From Burkholderia pseudomultivorans (GTDB taxonomy: Bacteria > Pseudomonadota > Gammaproteobacteria > Burkholderiales > Burkholderiaceae), in assembly GCF_001718415.1 (NCBI RefSeq), contig NZ_CP013378.1:4774001-4838000 (forward strand): 64,000 bases of DNA, given 5' to 3'. Both the position numbers and the translations under genes were made by a program. Position 1 is the stretch's first letter. Every line of letters starts with the position of its first letter. The notes beneath the pieces are model-generated. The model did not search any database, had not been told where the DNA came from, and saw nothing but the letters and a program-made list of their open reading frames with translations. Positions 37,944 through 47,434 of the stretch are shown here, one piece after another.

Positions 37944-39059
37944 ATGACGAAAGACGAACTGGCCGCATGGGCCAACGACCCCAAGCGGCGCGACACTCTG
38001 CCCTATGGGCTGTTCGAGCCGGCCTATCAGAAGGGCATCGTAGGTGCTGCATTCGTCGTGCGTGGCGTCCTGTACTTCAGGAACGGCTACGAGGATGCCA
38101 CGCGCAAGGCGCTGACGCGCTGCTACGACCGCTATCTCGACGTCATCACCAAGTACGAAGCGGCATTGGCGCAGGCCGAAGGGCGCGACGCGCCGAAGGC
38201 CGGCCCGATGCGATGGTTTTACGCCGAGGGTGAAGCGCCCGTGGCGTTCGGCAAATCGCCCGGTTTCGCCGATCTGGCGAAGCGCCTACCGAGTAGCACC
38301 GCCCTCGTGTCGACCACGACCAGCGCGGACCACAAGCTCGCGGCCGGCTTCTACGACTTCTCCGTGTTCTGCCTCGAAGATTGGGAAGCGAAGTTCGGAC
38401 GCAGTCTCGATGTCATGTCGTTCACCGTCCCGCGCAGCTTTCTTCAGCTCGCGCCCGGCGAGTTCGAGCGCCTGTTTGCCGAGTTTGCCGATTGGCTGCG
38501 CCCGGTGCATGGGCACGGCGGATACGCGGTCAACCTTCCGCCGATGGGGCGCGATCCGAACGAAGCGAGCGAGTATTTTTGGGCGCGGCAGTACGGGGCC
38601 GGGGTCGATGTCGGCAGTCCGCGGCGCACATGCGTGCGCGACCTCACCGACAAGCTGAAGACGGTCGATTGGCTGACAGCGATCGATGCCGATCTGGTTC
38701 GCAACGCCGGCGGTGCGGCCGGGCTAATGCTCCCCCCGGACTGGTATCGAAAGTCGCCGCTCGGCGATGGCGGCCTACTCATCCAGGCCGGCACCGAGCC
38801 GCAAGCGGGCGTATCGATGGGTGAAGGGCAACCACCGGCACCACCGGCCGCGTACGTCCTGCTGAACAAGGCTCTCCGCCCGATCGTCGCCGACACTATC
38901 GACAGCCTGCAAGATGGCACAGTCAGCAGCACCGCGCCCCTTCTCAACACCACCGTTGCGAGCGAAGCGTGGCTACATCGCTTCAACGTGCCGGACGACG
39001 AACTACCCGGCTACTGGATCGAGCTTCACAAGACGGAGAAATTGCCCGCCATCAAATGA
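37944..39059 (+). CDS. Type VI immunity family protein (DUF3396-like)
   Basis: 371 aa, no signal peptide, so cytoplasmic, as expected for immunity to a DNase. Family-like stretches are FRNGYEDATRKALTRCYDRY, FAEFADWLRPVHGHGGYAVN and the C-terminal-half motif VRDLTDKLKTVDWLTAIDADL, which recall DUF3396 proteins; these occur as partners of VRR-Nuc effectors (from memory). It starts 5 nt after the effector stop and would be co-expressed with it. It should bind and neutralise the nuclease encoded just upstream. Confidence 0.75.
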   Translation: MTKDELAAWANDPKRRDTLPYGLFEPAYQKGIVGAAFVVRGVLYFRNGYEDATRKALTRCYDRYLDVITKYEAALAQAEGRDAPKAGPMRWFYAEGEAPVAFGKSPGFADLAKRLPSSTALVSTTTSADHKLAAGFYDFSVFCLEDWEAKFGRSLDVMSFTVPRSFLQLAPGEFERLFAEFADWLRPVHGHGGYAVNLPPMGRDPNEASEYFWARQYGAGVDVGSPRRTCVRDLTDKLKTVDWLTAIDADLVRNAGGAAGLMLPPDWYRKSPLGDGGLLIQAGTEPQAGVSMGEGQPPAPPAAYVLLNKALRPIVADTIDSLQDGTVSSTAPLLNTTVASEAWLHRFNVPDDELPGYWIELHKTEKLPAIK

Positions 39060-39768
39060 CGCGTGACCGGTCGGTGGCACAGGTGACACCGACCCACACC
39101 CGCGCTCGCCGGGCGGCCCAATACTCGGGCGCAGATATCGGTCGTGCGCGTCGACGCATCGATTCGCATCGTCGTGCATCAAAACGCACGATTTCCGGGC
39201 ACCCCAAAATGCCCGAAACCCCGCGCCACAAGGGCCGCCGAGCAGGACGGCCCGGTGCACTAAAACCACCCACTCAAGCAAAGCCCGCAGGCGGGGAGGG
39301 GACCGCACAGCGGCGGCCGCAGCGCGGGCCGGCATCCCCTCCCCCATCCCCGGATGCCCGCCACGGCCGCACGACAGCCTCCGCGCGCCCTTCGCAGCAT
39401 GGCGTCCGACCTGAACCACCCCACGCGGGCCAACCCGCTGTAGCGCCTCTATTCGCGCCGAGCCCAAAATCCGCCAATGCCGCGGATCGTAGAAGTCGCC
39501 CTTCTCTCGGCAATAGTTGACCGCACAAGCAATCTCACACTCTGACGCCGAGGGGCTTCTCTTCCTGTCGAAGTTCACAACGCCCTGGAACGCTTCGAGA
39601 TCCAACAGCTGATGCATACCAAGATCGCTTGCGACAGTGGGCAAACGTGTGCCGGGAATCAGGTCCTCCTGTTTATCGTCCCCTTTCCAGATAGAGGACT
39701 TGCGTCCCATCAGCGATTCCCAAGAATTTCGGTTTAACGAACAAAGCTGTATTCCCGCATCGCAACAA
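39060..39768. other. Region without a secure gene between the immunity gene and a pseudogene
   Basis: About 700 bp. On the minus strand an ORF can start at ATG 39710 (MGRKSSIWKGDDKQEDLIPG) and reads protein-like for ~85 residues, to about 39455 (FYDPRHWRILGS). It then becomes low-complexity Arg/Ala/Gly sequence down to a stop at 39003, antisense to the immunity gene 3' end. It may be a gene fragment; I recognise no family. The stretch 39060-39420 is GC-rich with no supported ORF. Confidence 0.3.
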
Positions 39769-40108
39769 TCAGCGCCTCTCGAGACTAGCAAGCGCCTTTG
39801 ATAAATCTTCTTTATGCTCAGTAAGCATAGTCGCAAAAACTTCCGGCGAAGATGCCGTCGGCACTAGCATACGCATCTTTTCCGTCAGCAGTAAAACAGA
39901 ATCTCTCTCACCAGATCAACTGCTGAGTTCATCAAAACGGAAGCCTTCCACTTTTCAGCCCGCTTAGACCAAGGTTAGCTCATCCTTATAGGCAAGCGTG
40001 TAGTATTTTGCGATTGGAGCAGCCCCCTGAAACGCCGGACACAGTCACCCACTTACAATAACGGGTAGGCATAAGACTGTGTTTTTGACTAACACCAGGC
40101 AGGAAGTG

Positions 40109-40474
40109 ATGGAAGTGTTGACGGGCCCGGAGCGCCGGCGGCGCTGGACGGCGGAGCAAAAGCTGGCGATGGTTCGCGAGAGTTTCGAACCAGGGAAGTC
40201 GGTTTCGATGGTCGCGCGGCAGCACGGCGTGAACCCGAACCAGCTGTTCCACTGGCGCAAGCTGTACCAGGATGGGAGCCTGTCAGCGGTCAAGGCTGGC
40301 GAGGAAGTGGTTCCGGCCTCAGAGCTGGCCGACGCGCTCAAGCAGATTCGCGAGCTGCAACGGATGCTCGGCAAGAAGACCATGGAGAACGAGATTCTCC
40401 GCGAAGCAGTCGAGTACGGCCGGGCAAAAAAATGGATAGCGCACTCGCCCTCGCTGCCGGAGGACGACCAGTGA
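40109..40474 (+). CDS. IS2-group transposase OrfA (HTH subunit)
   Basis: 121 aa, the length of IS2 InsC. An N-terminal helix-turn-helix ([20 protein letters not shown], then [20 protein letters not shown]) is followed by a leucine-zipper-like coil ([20 protein letters not shown]). The ATG at 40109 with AGGAAG just upstream is preferred over the GTG at 40079. The 3' end overlaps orfB; slippage back one base on the A7 run would make the OrfAB transposase. Confidence 0.92.
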   Translation: MEVLTGPERRRRWTAEQKLAMVRESFEPGKSVSMVARQHGVNPNQLFHWRKLYQDGSLSAVKAGEEVVPASELADALKQIRELQRMLGKKTMENEILREAVEYGRAKKWIAHSPSLPEDDQ

Positions 40475-41319
40475 AACTGGTTTGTGAAGTTCTCGGCGTG
40501 TCGCGCTCGAACGTATCGGCACGACTGTCGCGTCCGGCGACGTGGCGCGATGGCCGTCAATCGCGGCAGACGGACGATGCGAGCGTGGTCGAGGAAATCC
40601 GCCGAGTCGTCGGCGATTTGCCCAGCTATGGCTATCGCCGGGTGTGGGGCTCGCTGCGCAATGAACGCATTGCTGCCGGACAGGTGCCGTTCAATGCGAA
40701 GCGCATCTATCGCATCATGCGCACTCACGGTCTGCTGATGCAACGGCGTCCAGCCCCGCCTCGGCCGCAACGTCGGCACGATGGCAAGGTGGCCGTCGCG
40801 CGCAGCAATCAGCGATGGTGCTCGGACGGCTTCGAGTTCCGCTGCGACAACGGCGAGCCGCTGCGGGTGACGTTTGCGCTGGATTGCTGCGACCGAGAGG
40901 CGATGAGCTGGGCAGCCACGACAGCAGGTCACAGCGGCGACATCGTGCGCGACGTGATGCTGGCTGCAGTGGAAAATCGGTTTGGCAACGAACTGCATAC
41001 CCCGTCCGAAATCGAGTGGCTGAGCGACAACGGTTCGGGCTACACGGCCGACGACACGCGCCGGTTCGCAGTGGCCATCGGCCTGAAGCCATTGACCACA
41101 CCGGTGTGCAGCCCACAAAGTAATGGGATGGCAGAGAGCTTCGTGAAGACGATGAAACGCGACTACGTCGCCTTCATGCCGAAGCCGGACGCAGCGACTG
41201 CCGCACGCAACTTGGCCATCGCGTTCGAGCATTACAACGAGAAGCATCCCCATAGCGCGCTGAAATACCGCTCGCCTCGCGAGTTCCGGCGCTCGATGGA
41301 TTCAGCAACCTTAGTGTGA
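40432..41319 (+). CDS. IS2-group transposase OrfB (DDE integrase)
   Basis: 295 aa, rve/DDE catalytic domain. Close in pattern to IS2 Ins[21 protein letters not shown] with the first Asp, [19 protein letters not shown] with the second Asp, [20 protein letters not shown] with the Glu, and [19 protein letters not shown] at the end. The ATG at 40432 lies within the A7 frameshift window, so the active form is probably the OrfAB fusion. The frame looks intact, so the element may still be active. Confidence 0.93.
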   Translation: MDSALALAAGGRPVKLVCEVLGVSRSNVSARLSRPATWRDGRQSRQTDDASVVEEIRRVVGDLPSYGYRRVWGSLRNERIAAGQVPFNAKRIYRIMRTHGLLMQRRPAPPRPQRRHDGKVAVARSNQRWCSDGFEFRCDNGEPLRVTFALDCCDREAMSWAATTAGHSGDIVRDVMLAAVENRFGNELHTPSEIEWLSDNGSGYTADDTRRFAVAIGLKPLTTPVCSPQSNGMAESFVKTMKRDYVAFMPKPDAATAARNLAIAFEHYNEKHPHSALKYRSPREFRRSMDSATLV

Positions 41320-41637
41320 TGCCGTGTCCGGGATTACAGGGTCAACTCCAGCGATAAGGGCGGCAACCCTCTCTTTGTCTTGCGCATCTAGTGATGTGCC
41401 ATCATCCCACTTCTTCAAGCTGCCCTTATTAAAAATCGCGTTACGCGCAGATATCTCACAAATCAACGCTCGGCCATTTTCCTGAAAAAACAGCCCCTCA
41501 CCCTTATAAATTATTAGCAATCTGACAACCCCAACCAAGCGGTCGTCGAATGCGTAACACGATCCATTCAATTTCAACTCTTTTATATAGTCCAAGTCCT
41601 CTTTGTTCATTTTTCTTCCTCCGCACTTATCGCACTA

Positions 41638-41800
41638 CTAGTCTTTGAAAATGCGCCATTCTTCTTCCGCCTGGCAATACCGGTGACATTCCAAAAGCCC
41701 TCCAGCTTCCGCTGCCCAACTATTTCCTTTCACACCCATAGCCGTCCCCTTCACATCAGCAAGCCCACCCAACCCCCTCTCCCCCGCCGTTTCCGCTAGA
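41638..41800 (-). pseudogene. Possible C-terminal remnant of a larger protein (toxin tail?)
   Basis: The minus-strand frame ending TAG at 41638 reads GLADVKGTAMGVKGNSWAAE, then AGGLLECHRYCQAEEEWRIF, in moderate-GC DNA with ordinary codon use. Upstream of ~41800 the frame degenerates into GC-rich antisense of the next gene, so the 5' part is missing. The following gene starts 27 bp downstream with a strong ribosome-binding site, a spacing often seen between polymorphic toxins and their immunity genes. No family recognised. Confidence 0.35.
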
Positions 41801-41865
41801 ATCCTCCGACAAATAATCACACGACCGGCACGGAAACGCCGCTTCCGCACCGGCACTGAGAGAAC

Positions 41866-42894
41866 ATGGGACGTCAGACATGGAAGCATGTGAGCGAGAC
41901 GCGACCATTCGGAGAGCACGGTCGCGCCGACATCGACCCGTCCACCGGAACGCGCCGCGCCCCCGCCCGAACTCGCCCTGCCGCGCCTGCAGCGGGTCCG
42001 GCCGTGCCGCATAGGAACGCGCTCGCCGCGCTGATGCTCGGCGTCGTGCTATTGCTGCTCGCCGGCGCACTCGCCGTCACCACCGGCCGCGCGACCGGGC
42101 ACCTGATTCGCGTGCCCGGCACCATCGTGCGCATCGTGCAGGACAGCGACACGATGCGCGCGTACCGGCCGATCGTCGGCTACCTTGCCGGCGACGGCCA
42201 GCGCCGCGAAATCGCCGGCAGCACCGCATCGACCGTCCCCGCCTACGACATCGGCCAGCGCGTCGACGTGCTGCTCGATCCCGCCCATCCCGAACGCCCC
42301 GCGCTGATCGACGACTTCGCGCAGCGCTGGCTCCCCGCCGCGGTGCCCGCGCTGCTGGCCATCGCATCGTTCGCGATCGGCGGCCTGCTGTATGCGGGCG
42401 AGCGCCGCCGCGACCCGGCCGCCGCCGCAGACGCCCGCGCACGACATCGCTGGGATATCGCGCTCGTGCTGATCCCGATCGCGATCGGCACCGGCTTCCT
42501 CGCGAGCGCCGGCGCGACCGGCCTGCGCCAGTGGCAGATCGTGCGCCACTACGCGCACGCGACGGGCCGCGTCGTCGAGCTTGCGCAAACCACTCACCTG
42601 TCCGGCTCGCGCGCGTCGCTGTATTCGGCGATGGTCGCGTTCACCACCGACAGCGGCCGACTGGTCACGTTCGCGCAAGGCCCGGCGTCCGCGCACTCGA
42701 CGCTGCACACAGGCGAAGCGGTCACCGTGCTGTACGACCCCGTCACGCCGGAACGCGCCGTCGTCGACCGCTTCTGGGATCGCTGGGGCTTCGCCGCGAT
42801 CCTGTTCGTGATCGGCGCGCCGTTCATGATCGCCGGACTGATCATCGCGGCGACGCTATGGCCGGGGCAGCGCCCGCCGGAAATCGTGCAGTAG
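41866..42894 (+). CDS. Membrane protein with two DUF3592-like domains
   Basis: 342 aa. Four predicted transmembrane helices (about residues 54-71, 156-178, 196-216 and 308-330) enclose two similar soluble segments, GTIVRIVQDSDTMRAYRPIV...YDIGQRVDVLLDPAHPERP and GRVVELAQTTHLSGSRASLY...GEAVTVLYDPVTPERA. Each has the DUF3592 pattern ending in V.V.YDP..P. Internal duplication is evident. Function unknown. The N-terminal ~50 residues are poorly conserved-looking, so the true start may be the GTG or ATG codons further in. Confidence 0.78.
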   Translation: MGRQTWKHVSETRPFGEHGRADIDPSTGTRRAPARTRPAAPAAGPAVPHRNALAALMLGVVLLLLAGALAVTTGRATGHLIRVPGTIVRIVQDSDTMRAYRPIVGYLAGDGQRREIAGSTASTVPAYDIGQRVDVLLDPAHPERPALIDDFAQRWLPAAVPALLAIASFAIGGLLYAGERRRDPAAAADARARHRWDIALVLIPIAIGTGFLASAGATGLRQWQIVRHYAHATGRVVELAQTTHLSGSRASLYSAMVAFTTDSGRLVTFAQGPASAHSTLHTGEAVTVLYDPVTPERAVVDRFWDRWGFAAILFVIGAPFMIAGLIIAATLWPGQRPPEIVQ

Positions 42895-42918
42895 CGCCAG
42901 CAGCGGAAACCGCCACGC

Positions 42919-43533
42919 TCACCGCTCCCGAAACGCCTCCACCTTCGCGCGGTTCCCGCAGGTGCGCATGTCGCACCAGCGGCGTCCGACACCGCGCCCG
43001 CGGTCGACGAAGAACCACGTACAGCGGCCGCACTGACGCACGCGCGCAAAATCGTCGCTGCGCAGCAACTGCTCGAACCCGAGCGCGGCCGCGTCGATCC
43101 AGCGCGACGCCGCCCGTGCGTCGGGCCGCCACGCGAAACGGCCGTCGACCGCGATGAATGCGCTGCGCGCGACCGCCTCGCGGATCGCGCCGGCCAGCCG
43201 CTCCACCGCACGCGCGCCGGCGCTGCCGCCGTCGCCGGCAGTCAGATGCCGGATCGCGGCATACGCATCCTCGCGAAAACGCTGCAGCGCGGCCAGTTCG
43301 TCGGCGCCGTCCTGGCGCACATGCCGCTGAAACCGCGCCAGATCCGCCGGCGCCAGCAGCCCCGACTTCGCGGCCCAGGCACGCACGGCCGGCCAGTCGA
43401 CGAACTTGTCGGCGTCGCGCGTCTTGCCCGTATCGGCCACCGTGTTGAGAAAGTCGAGCGCCGGATGGCCGCCGACGAAATCCGCCGTGCCCCATTCGGT
43501 CGCCGGCAGCCCGCGGTCGTGTCGAGTAACCAT
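42919..43533 (-). CDS. ABATE-domain / CGNR zinc-finger regulator
   Basis: 204 aa. The N-terminal ~130 residues match the ABATE domain (putative stress-induced regulator; FVGGHPALDFLNTVADTG). The C-terminal CGNR zinc finger has RQCGRCTWFFVDRGRG followed by RRWCDMRTCGNRAKVEAFR, i.e. four cysteines plus the CGNR motif. Such proteins are predicted DNA-binding regulators with little experimental work. Divergent from the alpha/beta hydrolase gene; the 82-bp gap contains a perfect inverted repeat. Confidence 0.9.
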   Translation of the reverse strand: MVTRHDRGLPATEWGTADFVGGHPALDFLNTVADTGKTRDADKFVDWPAVRAWAAKSGLLAPADLARFQRHVRQDGADELAALQRFREDAYAAIRHLTAGDGGSAGARAVERLAGAIREAVARSAFIAVDGRFAWRPDARAASRWIDAAALGFEQLLRSDDFARVRQCGRCTWFFVDRGRGVGRRWCDMRTCGNRAKVEAFRER

Positions 43534-43573
43534 TTATTTTCACCTATCGGTTTCATGTCCGGCCGATCCGGAG

Positions 43574-43601
43574 TAACCTGTTATCACCTTTAAACAGGTT
43601 A
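43574..43601. promoter_or_regulatory. Candidate operator: TAACCTGTT-N10-AACAGGTTA
   Basis: A perfect 9-bp inverted repeat (43574-43582 and 43593-43601) with a 10-bp spacer. The half-site centres are 19 bp apart, close to two helical turns. It lies between the CGNR regulator and the hydrolase and 14 bp before the hydrolase ATG, well placed for repression by the divergent regulator. Confidence 0.6.
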
Positions 43602-43615
43602 GCACGGAGAAGCCG

Positions 43616-44419
43616 ATGCTCGAACTCGCCAATCGCTTCGATTTCGAAGGTCACCGGATCGCCTGGGGCGCGCTCGGCGATGGCCCGCCGCTCGTGCTCG
43701 TGCACGGCACGCCGTTTTCGTCGCAGGTGTGGCGGCGGATCGCGCCGTGGCTCGCGCGGCGTCATCGCGTGTTCTTCTACGACCTGCTCGGCTACGGCCA
43801 GTCCGACATGCCGGATGCGGACGTCTCGCTCGGCCGGCAGAACGCGTTGTTCGGCGCGATGCTGCGCGAATGGGGGCTCGTGCGTCCGCGCGTGCTCGCG
43901 CACGACTACGGCGGCGCGACCGTGCTGCGCGCGCATTTTCTGGACGGCGTCGCGTATGCGGACCTGACGCTCGTGAACCCGGTCGCGATCGCGCCGCAAG
44001 GCTCGCCGTTCGTGCGGCACGTCGCGCAGCACGAAGCCGCGTTCGCGGGCTTGCCGGCCTATGCGCACCATGCGCTCGTGTCTGCGTATATCGGCAATGC
44101 GGCCGCGCGGCCGCTGAGCGACGAGGCGCTGTCGATCTACCGCTCGCCGTGGCTCACGCCGGCCGGCCAGCCCGCGTTCTATCGCCAGATCGCGCAGATG
44201 CGCCAGCGCTATATCGAGGAAATGGAAGTCCGCTATGCGGCGCCGGACTTTCCGGTGCGCATCGTCTGGGGCGAGGACGACGGATGGATTCCGCTCGCGC
44301 AGGGGCAGGCGCTCGCCGATCGCATCGCGAACGGCGCGTTGATCCGCGTGCCGCGCGCGGGCCATCTCGTGCAGGAGGATGCGCCGGAAGCGATCGTCGC
44401 GGCGGTGCTCGACACGTAG
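43616..44419 (+). CDS. Alpha/beta hydrolase with an Asp nucleophile motif
   Basis: 267 aa. Oxyanion motif LVHGTPF (residues 28-34), nucleophile elbow VLAHDYGGAT with D97, acid region VWGEDDGWIPLAQ, catalytic His in GHLVQEDAPEAI. An Asp nucleophile is typical of haloalkane/haloacetate dehalogenases and epoxide hydrolases rather than of esterases (Ser). The substrate is unknown; it is probably a small xenobiotic or stress-related compound, given the divergent CGNR regulator (inference). Confidence 0.88.
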   Translation: MLELANRFDFEGHRIAWGALGDGPPLVLVHGTPFSSQVWRRIAPWLARRHRVFFYDLLGYGQSDMPDADVSLGRQNALFGAMLREWGLVRPRVLAHDYGGATVLRAHFLDGVAYADLTLVNPVAIAPQGSPFVRHVAQHEAAFAGLPAYAHHALVSAYIGNAAARPLSDEALSIYRSPWLTPAGQPAFYRQIAQMRQRYIEEMEVRYAAPDFPVRIVWGEDDGWIPLAQGQALADRIANGALIRVPRAGHLVQEDAPEAIVAAVLDT

Positions 44420-44507
44420 TCGCACACCCGATCGACCGGCATGCATGCGCGCCGCCCGGCCCCCTCCGCGACGGTCGGCACGCACGCATCGCGCGATGGC
44501 CGGACGC

Positions 44508-45962
44508 TCACCAGGGCAGCGAATACGTCTTCGTATTCGTGAAGCTCTTCATCGCCTCCTGCACGCCTTCCTTGTAGCCGAGCCCCGAATCCTTCACACC
44601 GCCGAACGGCGTCAGCTCGAGCCGGTAGCCCGGCACTTCGCGCACGTTCACGCTGCCGACTTCCAGCTCGGTGATGAAGCGCGTGATCGCATCGAAGCGG
44701 TTCGTGCAGATCGACGACGACAGCGCATAGTCGGTACTGTTCGACATCCTGATCGCTTCGTCGATGTCGCGAAAACGCATGATCGGCGACACCGGCCCGA
44801 ACGTCTCGTACTTGACCAGCGGCATGTCGGGCGTCACGCGATCGACGACCGTCGGCGAATACAGCGCGCCTTCGCGCACGTTGCCGACCAGCAGCCGCGC
44901 CCCGCGCGCGATTGCGTCGTTGACCTGCTGCTCGCAGAACTTCGCGGCCGCTTCGTCGATCACCGTACCCATGTCGACCGACGGATCGGCCGGGTTCCCG
45001 TACGACCACGCGCGCGTCTTCTCGACCACCAGCTCGGTGAAGCGATCGGCGACCGCTTCATGCACCAGCATCCGCTTGATCGCAGTGCAGCGCTGCCCGG
45101 AGTTCTTGTACGAACCCGACACCGCGAGCGTGCTCGCCTCGTCGAGATCCGCGTCGTCCATCACGATGATCGGATCGTTGCCGCCGAGTTCGAGCACCGC
45201 GCGGCGATAGCCCATCCGCGACGCGATCGACTTGCCGATCGCCACGCCGCCGGTGAACGTGATCAGGTCGATCGCCGGGTTCGTGACGAGTTCGTCCGCG
45301 ATCTCGCGCGGGTCGCCGGTCAGCACCTGCAGCATCTGCGGCGGCAGGCCCGCCTCGTACAGGATGTCCGCGAACAGGTAGCACGACAGCGGCACCTTCT
45401 CCGACGGCTTGACGACGATCCGGTTGTTGGTCGCCACCGACGGCACGACCTTGTGCGCGACCTGGTTCATCGGATGGTTGAACGGCGTGATCGCGGAGAT
45501 CGCGCCGAGCAGCGGCTCGCGCTGCGTGTAGACGCGGCGCTTCTTGCCGTGCGGCGTCAGATCGCACGAGAAGATCTGTCCGTCGTCCTTCAGCACTTCG
45601 CTGGCGCCGAACGTCAGCACGTCGGCGACGCGTCCCGCTTCGTACGTCGAATCCTTGACGCACAGCCCGGCTTCGGCGGTGATCAGCGCCGCGATGTCGG
45701 CGGTGCGCGCGCGCACGATCTCGGCCGCGCGCCGCAGGATCGCCGCGCGCTCGTGGCGCGTGAGCGACGGCCGGTACGCCCGCGCGACCGAGAACGCGCG
45801 CCGCACGTCGTCGAGCGTCGCCTTCGGCACCGTGCCGACGAGCGCGCCGTCGTATGGGTTACGCACCTCGATCACCGCATCGCGCCGGATGCGCTCGCCG
45901 TCGATTCGCAGTGCTTCATGACGGATCCCGCGAGCGGCCGTCGGTTCTGCAATGGCATTCAT
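44508..45962 (-). CDS. phnY: Phosphonoacetaldehyde dehydrogenase
   Basis: 484 aa NAD-dependent aldehyde dehydrogenase. It oxidises phosphonoacetaldehyde to phosphonoacetate. ALDH motifs: ISAITPFNHPMNQVAHKV, VLELGGNDPIIV (general base Glu) and SGQRCTAIKRM (catalytic Cys). The C-terminal ELTPFGGVKDSGLGYKEG is typical. Assignment to PhnY rests on its neighbours phnA and phnW. The ATG at 45962 (MNAIAEPTAARG) follows GGAGACACCC. It lies 26 bp downstream of phnA on the same strand. Confidence 0.92.
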   Translation of the reverse strand: MNAIAEPTAARGIRHEALRIDGERIRRDAVIEVRNPYDGALVGTVPKATLDDVRRAFSVARAYRPSLTRHERAAILRRAAEIVRARTADIAALITAEAGLCVKDSTYEAGRVADVLTFGASEVLKDDGQIFSCDLTPHGKKRRVYTQREPLLGAISAITPFNHPMNQVAHKVVPSVATNNRIVVKPSEKVPLSCYLFADILYEAGLPPQMLQVLTGDPREIADELVTNPAIDLITFTGGVAIGKSIASRMGYRRAVLELGGNDPIIVMDDADLDEASTLAVSGSYKNSGQRCTAIKRMLVHEAVADRFTELVVEKTRAWSYGNPADPSVDMGTVIDEAAAKFCEQQVNDAIARGARLLVGNVREGALYSPTVVDRVTPDMPLVKYETFGPVSPIMRFRDIDEAIRMSNSTDYALSSSICTNRFDAITRFITELEVGSVNVREVPGYRLELTPFGGVKDSGLGYKEGVQEAMKSFTNTKTYSLPW

Positions 45963-45988
45963 GGGTGTCTCCTGGTCCGGATGCGTGC

Positions 45989-47413
<1,425 letters not shown>

Positions 47414-47434
47414 TCACAGTCAAGGGGTCTGAAG

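Larger units (their letters stand above)
40028..41338 (+). mobile_element. IS2-group insertion sequence (IS3 family), complete, about 1.31 kb
   Basis: Ends are placed at TG (40028) and CA (41338). The terminal inverted repeats share CCGGACAC and match at 13 of the first 17 positions; CCC just outside each end is also shared. The element carries orfA and orfB with a -1 frameshift site (seven As at 40426-40432). Its size and both proteins fit the IS2 group. No target-site duplication is visible: flanks read CCCCC on the left and GGGTC on the right, so the boundaries are good to a few bases only. It interrupts the minus-strand low-GC gene. Confidence 0.88.
39769..41610 (-). pseudogene. Low-GC gene interrupted by an IS2-group element, with two apparent frameshifts
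   Basis: The 5' part (41610-41339, 90 codons) starts with a strong ribosome-binding site (GGAGG, 11 nt before ATG) and reads MNKEDLDYIKELKLNGSCYA...; it runs into the right end of the IS and stops inside it at 41311. Beyond the other IS end the same frame resumes at 40027 and reads KYYTLAYKDELTLV, then TAA. Skipping one base there continues as KRAEKWKASVLMNSAVDLV, and removing one GA from a GAGAGAGA run (near 39920) continues through MRMLVPTASSPEVFA to MLTEHKEDLSKALASLERR and a stop at 39769. The DNA on both sides of the IS is clearly AT-richer than the rest of the window. Family not recognised; the position after a possible toxin tail suggests an immunity gene (inference). Confidence 0.6.

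Noticed and set aside
39003..39455. Minus-strand frame antisense to the immunity gene end and its downstream region
   Set aside because: Low-complexity Arg/Gly/Ala sequence with no family features; only the first ~85 codons from 39710 look possible.
36399..41866. tRNA-Lys as attachment site of an integrative element
   Set aside because: No integrase gene and no direct repeat of the tRNA 3' end were found on the right side of the island.
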